Source of the DNA: Mauremys mutica | Lineage: Eukaryota > Chordata > Testudines > Geoemydidae | DNA length: 64,000 nucleotides | Assembly: GCF_020497125.1 (NCBI RefSeq) | Contig: NC_059087.1 | Location: 15,347,925-15,411,924 of the forward strand | Reading direction: 5' to 3' | Shown: in pieces, positions 55,690 to 64,000 of the stretch | Numbering within the stretch: position 1 is the stretch's first letter | Layout: the number at the start of each line of letters is the position of its first letter | Notes under the pieces: model-generated | The model's input: only the letters and a program-made list of their open reading frames with translations | What the model was told of the DNA's origin: nothing | The model's database searches: none | Position numbers and translations under genes: made by a program

Positions 55690-57620
55690 ACAAATAAACT
55701 TAGTGCTGAAGGGACTGAAGAAGCCACTAAATTCATAATGATATTCCAGCTGATACTCATCAGGTGCTCTTAGTGCCTCAGCCTGGAGGGGATACTCTTT
55801 ATTATAGCCACATTCAGAACTTCCCTTGATGTGCTTTCTACTGTTCAGAAATGAAATCCCCGGAGACTGGCCTTGATGTAGTACTTTGCAATGCCATGTT
55901 CTCACATCCCAGGGTCGTCGTCTTGTCATGTCCTCATATTCTTCCCACCACATCCGTGCACATGTGATTGGCCGATTGTTGCACTTCGCCAGGTCACTGA
56001 AAGAGCATTTGTGCTCAAGCAGCTGGCATCATAGCCTCAAATGATGAAACATTTCCTATCTGCTGCACTCACAGGTATTGGGGCCGATGATGTAGTCCCA
56101 CTTGATCATTACATCTCTAGACCAGCCAGCTCCAGCGTGGAGTTGATTGAAAGTAACAGCATGTAGTCAGGGCTGATCTGCAGCGGGTGGCGGGTGCTTG
56201 ACTGGTGGGAACTGGAGTCCACAGGTTACAGGGTCGTTCCCTACTTTTGTTTGCCATAGCTGAACCCTTGTCTGTTTGAGTGACAATGTTAGGGGTTTAA
56301 TGGTGGTGAGAAAACTTTGTTGTGACTTCAGTTGACTCAGCATCAATGTTACATCACATAGCGGATGTCTTGGATCTGTGCATTGCCTTGTACACTCGAC
56401 TCTCCTAGCAACTTTCCAGCATTTATCAGGAGGAGCAATATCTGCGAGGCCACAGAGGCTGTTGATGTGGGTAGGCTTAAGGCATCTTGTAATGTCGCAA
56501 CAGGCAGAGGTAAGTAGAGGGTTTAACTTTTTTGCATGGGGGGATCATGCCCAAACTGCACAGGCGTATTCAGCAGAGAAGTAGCAAAGTGCCAGTGCAG
56601 TTGATCACAGAGTGGAGGGGTCTGCACCCCACTTTGAAGTAACCAGGTTGCTGAGAGAGTTGTTTTGTATGCCATCCTTGGGTTTAGTTTTCTCAGTGTG
56701 GGCTCGAAAGGAACGTGGGTGGTGGAGAGCAATACTGAGGGATTTACGTAACAAGTATGTTTCGTCCCAAGCCAGCCATTGTTGAGTTCACCTTTGACCC
56801 CTCGGTTTTTTAAATGCCATGCACTGACTGACATCTTTGCTGGGTTTGCATGCACTTGGTTGGCTGCATAATACTTGTGTTAAGTACATTCTCCAGAGTA
56901 CTCTCTAATATGTCAAACTCCTTGTGCTGTGTGGTGCCGCACAGATCATCTGTGTGTAGATAAAGCACCTTGTGCCGGGATAGCTTGCCTGGTCATTTGT
57001 GTAGATGTTGACTAATGTAGGTGCTAAGACACTACCTTGGGGGAGGCCACATTCTGTTGTTGCCATCGGCTTTATTGGCCACAAACGTTCACAAAGGCTT
57101 GTCTGTTCTCCAGCACGGTCTGTATTAGCTTTGTGAAGTGGCAGTCCTTCGTTGCCATTAGTACCTTGGCAAGGAATCCACAATGATTGACTGCTTCATA
57201 GGCAGCTGAGAGATCAACAAACACCGCTCTTGTCATCAGTCTCCTTTTATATCCATCTTTGATATATTGTGTCCAGTTCAGAAGCTGTTCAGTGCATGAC
57301 GAGCCCGGTTGAAAGCCAGCCGTTTTGTTGATTAAAAAGTGGTTCAATAACTGGTGTGACAGTAGTCTCTCAAACAACTTTAAAATATCACACAGGATAT
57401 TTTATTGAGATAGGTCGAAAGTTTTTTTTAAAAAGATCAGATGGTTCCTTACCAGGCTTCAAAAAGGCCCCCTGCCTTGGCTTGTTGCCAGAGTTTTGGT
57501 ATCTCGAGCTGGATGAGAAGGGTATTGGACATAGTCTGGAGCCACTTCCATGTGTGTGAGCTGAAATTTTTGATCTGCTGTTTGGATGTCATCTAGGCCT
57601 GCTGCTTTCCCTGTTTTCAG
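55690..57620 (-). mobile_element. decayed non-CR1 LINE (jockey-like RT), minus strand
   Basis: Reading the minus strand: FLINKTAGFQPGSSCTEQLL, then AVFVDLSAAYEAVNH (RT motif A, catalytic Asp kept), LPQGSVLAPTLVNIYTND (motif B region), then a motif C region where the expected ADD has decayed (FIYTQMICA). Downstream come HANPAKMSVSAWHLKNR and a C-terminal piece (55953-55669). Several shifts. Clade unlike the CR1 copies; remembered jockey-like label, low certainty. Edges approximate. Confidence 0.8.
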
Positions 57621-58639
57621 GGCACATGCTCTGATGATAAACGTACTATAAGATAGATAGAGGAGGGAGATGCCAGGTTAGATATCCAAGATGAGGCTCT
57701 TGCTCCTTGGGATGAAAATACCATGGAAATAGTTCATTCAGCCAAAAAGGGGATGGACACGAATGGGAAAGTGCCCCAGTCAGTTAGAGAGAAGTTTTGC
57801 TGGGGTTCTAGACACACTCCTGTCCAGTTCTCCTCACCCGGGAGAAAAGTACTTCTTACCTAGGGATGCTGTGTGTTAAATGTGGGAAGGAATACTTGAG
57901 ACTCTAATAGGGATGAAAAAGATCTCCTTGGGGATGGGAGAGAGAGACTATGCCAAGACTATTCTTTTATAAGTTCTGTGCTGTGTGCACACTGCTATAA
58001 AATCCCTCCTGTCCTACAGTGAATTTTCTACCCTGCAGGTTTAATTCCATAGGCTAACTCTGAGTTCCTGTTTTTAAAAATTAATAAATAAGACGCCCCA
58101 TCTTGGAGCACAGGAGAAATCTTAAAGATCCAGGACTATAACCACACATCAATCTGACTCTAAAAAAGTCTTTATTAGGTTTCTAGACACATGCATTTTA
58201 TTCTGCATGAACCTGGTTATCCTTGTGTTGGGATTAGCTCAAAGAAGCCCTTGCTGCCAAATAAATGCTCTGAGTTTGTTGTATAGACTTCACTTTTAAT
58301 TCATTGTGCCACGTGAGATCTTGAGTCAAGCTGAATTCAGTGGAAGTATGTTGACTTAAATCCGCTAAGGATCTGGCCCCTTGTCTTTTTGTGATACTTC
58401 CACAATCTGGGAACTTAAATGCGCCTGGAAAATTAGCATGCACGGCATTTTGGGCACATGGAGGGCTTTTGGAGTGTGTGAAAAGCCCCGTGGAAAACCT
58501 AAGCCAAAAAAAAGTAAATAAACTCAAATACGTGAATTGTACAAATAGGGATGTGCATGGACTTTACTAACACACAGTTCCTTTAAAAGTTCCCTTCTCT
58601 TAGAATCTGTTTCCTATTAAATGACATTCTGCTTTTAAT
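57621..58639. other. no gene seen
   Basis: Unique intron. Confidence 0.45.
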
Positions 58640-58900
58640 TATGATGAAAAGTCCCATAAATTTTCACTCATCTCCACAGCCGTAAATAAGCACAAAGGGC
58701 CCTTGCTGGCTAAATTTCAGTCTGTCTGAGTCAGTGGCATTGGCAGAGGGTCTGATTGTGAGGCTCAGAGAGCAGCCATATTGACAACATAACCGATACA
58801 CAAGGGCACCCCTTTGTTTATAAGACATGAGCATAATTGGATGACGTTGATTTACATAAACTGACAAGCATTAATGCAAGTGCAGCTAGCTGACACGGCA
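58640..58900. promoter_or_regulatory. candidate conserved non-coding block
   Basis: Repeat-free, with CCTTTGTTTATAAGACATGA, GCATAATTGGATGACG and AAGCATTAATGCAAGTGC (TAAT palindrome). Inference only. Confidence 0.33.
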
Positions 58901-60179
58901 AGACTCTGAGATCCCCTCGAGGGATGGGTCATATGACTCGTCTCTGATTTTTACCACATTTTTAATCCGCCCCCGCCCCCCCATGGGGTGGTGGAAATCC
59001 TATCTCTGGTCTGACTAGAAAGCCATGATTATTATACAAACACATCTCCAGAAAGTCCCCCCATTAAGCACTTTTGCATAGGATAGCCTAGCTGCCCACA
59101 GCCCTGCATACTGGAATAAAGAGATGTCCTAAATCCATCTTGAATTCGCTAGCCTGGAAAGGACTACATACTGCTGAAGAGGAAAGGCAAAGGGTTTTGA
59201 GGAGATCTGGTCTTCATTTCTGGACCTTTATGATTAAGAATGGCCTAAGGTGGTTATGTTGTGTGTATCTCATAGCTTTTCTTATGTAATAGGTCAGCAC
59301 GTTTCAGTGTCTTCGTCTTCACATTGTTTGTCCTGTGCTCTCTTCTTCTCCATTTCCAGTCTTTCCTTACTTCCCTTTATGTTTTAAAAACAAACAAAAA
59401 ACAGACTAGCAATTCATCTCAGTCAGGATCCAGCACGCTTATCTGGTGCTAATGTTGCACTAGGCAGTGGTGTTGTTTTATGGGAGAGTGGGGCATTTAG
59501 ATTTTTTATTTCATTCTGTCACAGGGTTATGCGTGAGCTATGACCACACAGACAAAAGTTTGATATACCCAGTTCCTGTGGACTATACAAGCGGAGATGG
59601 CCTGTTTATTACACTTCATGCTGTGGTGGGGTCATCAGAAGAAATTAACATGGTGGGGGGAATTCATCAGCTTGTTTTCTCATATCTTACATGCTTTTAT
59701 TGAAACCTCCACCCAAAACCACTGAGTGAAGGGAAGCAGCAGAGGAAATAACAGTGACATTAACCCAAAACACTGGCACAAAAGTAAAAGAAAGGGAAAA
59801 TGATGTGTTATGTTGGTCTAATTAGCAATGGAATAAACAACAGTGTGTGGCGGGGGAAGTGGTCCAGTAACCCATGCATATACGATGTTTGCCTAAGAGA
59901 ATGTAAGCTAACATATCAGTTGACACATTAATATATAAAGATGTTTTAATTGGTTACTTCAGTAAATACTCTCTCCCCCACGCACACAATTTTTGTTAGC
60001 TAGTCCCCATATAGGTCTATGATTGTGTTTTCCATTCATTAAACACCAGCCACAAAATAGTCTGTAGTGGAAAACAGCTGTTTAGTTCTTGTCTGCACTG
60101 CAATATGTAAGTGAAGTTTCACCTGGTCTGACTCTGCCCTTCCTGCTCCATCCCACCCCCTATTGATATATTTATATAT
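58901..60179. other. no gene seen
   Basis: Unique intron; C-rich patch at 58968-58982. Confidence 0.45.
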
Positions 60180-60560
60180 ATGTTTGTTTGTTTGTTAAAG
60201 GCCAGAGGCAAATTTCCCTGACCAGCTCCATCGTATTCCTAACAGAAAACAAGGTGCAGCTTTGCAGCTAACGAGACAATAAACCCGAGTCATACCTCAC
60301 ACCTTGGAAGGCTTCTAATAACACCGTAAAGATTTAACACAGTGTTACAAAAGCTGCAAATTGGGAGGGGAGGAATAAGTCTAGTGTACCACATGGGCTG
60401 GGATTTTTTCCCCCTACAGTTGCAGACTGACTGCAATTTAACAAGCTATTAAAAATGTACAAATACCTTGATATATGCAGTTGCATCTTCAGGAGGAAGG
60501 TAACACTCCATTCACCAGGGGATGAACTTGAGTACAGAAATTACACAGTTTTCAGCTTTA
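60180..60560. promoter_or_regulatory. candidate conserved non-coding block
   Basis: After a short TTTG tract, repeat-free mixed sequence: GGCAAATTTCCCTGACCAGC, GCTAACGAGACAATAAACCC, CAATTTAACAAGCTATTAAA. Inference only. Confidence 0.3.
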
Positions 60561-61084
60561 AAAGAAGGGTGGTGGTGTAAGCATGCAGCTCAGTCTCACT
60601 GGCTTCAGTAAGAGAACAGCAGCCTGTGATCCCCAGAAGTGGACCAAGATTCATGGTCTGCCTTGCTCTGAATGGCGAGGAAGGGGATCTTTCAGCCCTT
60701 GGGTGTGGGGGAAGAAGAGGTAGTGGGGGAGCTGACTGAGGATTGGATTTTTTCCACCAAATTCACTTTTTTGCTAGAGGATAAAGGCAGAAATCCTTGT
60801 CAGCTGTACAGGATGCTGTTTGCACTTGCCACCTTCTTAGAGATCCAGCTTCCCATTTCCTGGTGGTTAATTCCAGATACACATGGTGTGACTTGGTTGG
60901 CAACTTCTTAGAAACTGAAATAACACCCAGGTGCCCTTCTCTGTTTTATGGCAAATAAATAAATGCAACCATAAATGACTCCTCCTTAAATAACACACAG
61001 GGACTGACTTCACCTCGCAAAAGCCAGAAAATTCAGGATAAAGGCAGAAATTGATATAATTCCCTTTTGCTTAGTTATTGCTTC
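60561..61084. other. no gene seen
   Basis: Unique intron. Confidence 0.45.
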
Positions 61085-63480
61085 AAGTCAAAGTTGCAGA
61101 AACTATCAGAAGTCTGCATCCCAAGAAAGGGGAAAAAAATTCATAGGCAGGAGTTGTAGACCAAGCTGGATGAGCAAGCATCTCAGAGAGGTGATTAAGA
61201 AAAAGCAGAAAGCCTACAAGGAGTGGAAGATGGGAGGGATTAGCAAGGAAAGCTACTTTATTGAGGTCAGAACATGTAGGGATAAAGTGTGAGAGACCAA
61301 AAGCCATGTAGAGTTGGACCTTGCAAAGGGAATTAAAACCAATAGTAAAAGATTCTATAGCCATATAAATAAGAAGAAAACAAAGAAAGAAGAAGTGGGA
61401 CCGCTAAACACTGAGGATGGAGTGGAGGTTAAGGATAATCTAGGCATGGCCCAACATCTAAACAAATACTTTGCCTCAGTCTTTAATGAGGCTAATGAGG
61501 ACCTTAGGGATAATGGTAGGATGACAAATGGGAATGAAGATATGGAGGTAGATATTACCACATCCGAGGTAGAAGCCAAACTCAAACAGCTTAATGGGAC
61601 TAAATCGGGGGCCCCAGATAATCTTCATCCAAGAATATGAAAAGGAACTGGCATGTGAAATTGCAAGCCCATTAGCAAGAATTTTTAATGAATCAGTAAA
61701 CTCAGGAGTTGTACCGTACGACTGAGAATTGCTAACATAGTTCTTATTTTTAAGAAAGTGAAAAAAGGTGATCCGAGTAACTATAGGCCTGTTAGTTTGA
61801 CATGCAAGGTCTTGGAAAAATTTCTGAAGGAGAAAGTAGTTAAGGACATTGAGGTCAATGGTAATTGGGACAAAATACAACATGGTTTTACAAAAGGTAG
61901 ATCGTGCCAAACCAACCTGATCTCCTTCTTTGAGACTGTAACAGATTTTTTAGACAAAGGAAACTCAGTGGATCTAATTTACCTCGATTTCAGTAAGGCA
62001 TTTGATACGGTTCCACGTGGGGAATTATTAGCTAAATTGGAAAAGATGGGGATCAATATGAAAACTGAAAGGTGGATAAGGAACTGGTTAAAGGGGAGAC
62101 TACAACGGGTCATACTGAAAGGTGAACTGTCAGGCTGGAAGGAGGTTACTAGTGGAGTTCCTCAGGGATTGGTTTTGAGACCAATCTTATTTCATCTTTT
62201 TATTACTGACCTTGGCACAAAAAGTGGGAATGTGCTAATAAAGTTTGTGGATGACACAAAGCTGGGAGGTATTGCTAACTCAGAGAAGGACCGGGATATC
62301 ATACAGGAAGATCTGGATGACCTTGTAAACTGGAGTAATAGTAATAGGATGAAATTTAATAGTGAAAAGTGCAAGGTCATGCATTTAGGGATTAATAACA
62401 AGAATTTTGGTTATAAGTTGGGGGCACATCAGTTGGAAGTAACAGAGGAGGAGAAGGACCTCGAAGTATTGGTTGATCGCAGGATGACTATGAGCCGCCA
62501 ATGTGATATGGCCATTAAAAAAATGTAATGCGGTCTTGGGATGCATCAGGTGAGGTATTTCCAGTAAAGATAAGGTGGTGTTAGTACCATTATACAAGGC
62601 ACTGGTGAGTCCTCATCTGGAATATTGTGTGCAGTTCTGGTCTCCCATGTTTAAGAAGGATGAATTCAAACTGGAACAGGTATGGAGAAGGGCTGCTAGG
62701 ATGATCCGAGGAATGGAAAACCTGTCATATGAAAGGAGACTCAAAGAGCTTGGCTTGTTTAGCCTAACCAAAAGAAGGCTGAGGGGAGATATGCTTGCTC
62801 TTTATAAATATATCAGAGGGATAAATATCAGGGAGGGAGAGGAATTATTTAAGCTTAGTACCAATGTGGACACAAGAACAAATGGATATAAACTGGACAT
62901 TAGGACGTTTAAACTTGAAATTAGACAAAGGTTTCTAATCATTAGAGGAGTGAAGTTCTGAAACAGCCTTCCAAGGGGAGTAGTGGGGAAAAAAGACATA
63001 CCTGGCTTCAAGACTAAGCTTGATAAGTTTATGGAGGAGATGGTATGATGGGAGAGCCTAATTTTGGCAATTAATTGATCTTTGATTATTAGCAGGTAAA
63101 TATGCCCAATGGTCTGTGATGGGATGGGATCTGAGTTACTACAGAGAATTCTTTCCTGGGTGCTGGCTGATGAGTCTTGCCCACATGCTCAGGGTTTAAC
63201 TGATCACCATATTTGGGGTCGGGAAGGAATTTTCCTTCAGGGCAGATTGGCAGAGGCCCTGGAGGGTTTTCGCCTTCCTCTGCAGCATGGGGCACAGGTC
63301 ACTTGCTGGAGGATTCTCTGCACCTTGAGGTCTTTAAACCACAAGTTGAGGACTTCAGTAACTCAGACATAGGTTAGGGGTTTGTTACAGGAGTGGGTGG
63401 GTGAGATTCTGTGGCCTGCGTTGTGCAGGAGATCAGACTAGATGCTCAGAATGGTCCCTTCTGACCTTAAAGTCTATGAG
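61085..63480 (+). mobile_element. CR1-type LINE, 5'-truncated, 2.4 kb, RT nearly intact
   Basis: Three long frames cover most of Pol. 61314-61640: segment before the RT (KQLNGTKSGAPDNLHPRI). 61758-62528: RT with DPSNYRPVSLT, YLDFSKAFDTVPRGELL, GVPQGLVLRPILF, and FVDDTKLGG as the catalytic box. 62575-62961: RT thumb and C-terminus ([20 protein letters not shown]). Lesions: a shift near 61640, a one-base shift in the A7 run at 62518-62524, and a Trp-to-stop TGA near 62959. The 3' UTR ends GGTCCCTTCTGACCTTAAAG-TCTATGAG at about 63480. The 5' end is lost. Confidence 0.95.
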
Positions 63481-64000
63481 TCTTTGAGGTATGATCATAA
63501 GTCTCTTACTGCATCTGCTTTCTCATCTTTTCAATCACAGATCAGGAACTCAGGAGCATTGAGGTCTTGTAAAATTACTTTCAACAATCTTAACCCTATT
63601 CTGTTTTTGTGTGAATTTTTTGCTACTTTATTCTTGTTTAGTAATCTCCTCCTGGCATTGATATAGGCACCCAGAGCTTCTTTTAATCACCCCCACAGTT
63701 CTTCTGGTTCGTACGTGCTAATGACATGGCTGCTGCTTTTGATTGGAAATACATTTTATAACCTACTGGAGGGGGTTTGTAACCTAGAGGTCAGTTTCGA
63801 GCACAAACTTGCTTTTGATTACCACTTAAGTAACACAACAAAAATTCCAATTAGTACTGCAGTGGCCAGAGCTTTTCTTTTCTTTTCTTTTTTTTTTCTT
63901 TTCTTTTCTAGGGCTTGCGGGGAGAATGCTGATGAGCTGTTTATTCATGTTTTCATCACATCTCTGCTAGGTTTTAAGGAAGTTCACTGTTTTATGGAAG
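63481..64000. other. no gene seen; CTTTT microsatellite 63872-63909
   Basis: The pyrimidine microsatellite is the only notable item. It could resemble a polypyrimidine tract, but no exon follows within reach. Confidence 0.5.

Larger units (their letters stand above)
49090..64000 (+). other. FBRSL1: intron downstream of the microexon (3' end outside window)
   Basis: Starts with GTAAGTC. No following exon carrying the expected acidic CDSxSD-type segment was recognised before the window ends. Confidence 0.7.

Noticed and set aside
1..64000. CRISPR arrays, bacterial operons, tRNA or rRNA genes
   Set aside because: No regularly spaced direct repeats with unique spacers, no bacterial gene layout, and no intact tRNA or rRNA; the tRNA-like pieces belong to SINEs or transposon arms.
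49090..64000. Next AUTS2-family exon (acidic CDSxSD segment)
   Set aside because: I scanned for it and saw no acceptor followed by such codons; it probably lies beyond the window.

Overview
The window looks like intronic DNA of a reptile, most likely a cryptodiran turtle. There are no long open frames except decayed transposon genes. The repeats are CR1 LINEs with the sauropsid-type 3' end, a tRNA-headed SINE with a CR1-like tail of the kind described from hidden-necked turtles (nested in a CR1 at 19.8-20.0 kb), MIR-type SINEs, a Penelope-like element, and many short inverted-repeat DNA transposons. The species call rests on remembered repeat families, not on a search.

The only host coding sequence I can support is two small exons on the + strand, at 33972-34073 (34 codons) and 49054-49089 (12 codons). 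Both are in phase 0, have good splice sites and join in frame. The spliced peptide contains RSSSRDRLSDSSAQSLSGRG, which matches the AUTS2/FBRS/FBRSL1 family and fits FBRSL1 (fibrosin-like 1) best. The window is therefore about 34 kb of upstream intron, a 14,980-bp intron between the two exons, and about 15 kb of downstream intron. I found no further exon.

Region by region. 1-4.8 kb: a decayed LINE with a C-terminal C2H2 finger, CR1 fragments and a perfect 59-bp triplication. 5-18 kb: mostly quiet intron with MIRs and small hAT and MITE insertions. 18.5-21.3 kb: decayed CR1 with a nested SINE. 22-31 kb: hAT copies, MITEs, and a Penelope-like insertion (28851-30163) with a GIY-YIG remnant, inverted arms and a 13-bp target duplication. 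32.6-33.4 kb: a three-layer nest of MIR, hairpin MITE and CR1. 34-39 kb: first exon, a block that looks like conserved non-coding DNA, and GC-rich repeats. 40-48.7 kb: a young CR1, a 995-bp palindromic element splitting a MIR, and a MITE cluster. 49-64 kb: the 36-nt exon, a textbook hAT insertion, a CpG-rich palindromic element, an LTR-like block, a decayed non-CR1 LINE and a fairly young CR1 (61.1-63.5 kb).

Between the repeats, several unique AT-rich, TAAT-dense blocks (2.5, 5.2, 26.4, 31.2, 34.4, 38.3, 46.1, 58.6 and 60.2 kb) look like conserved non-coding elements. That would suit a developmental-regulator intron, but I cannot test conservation from one sequence.
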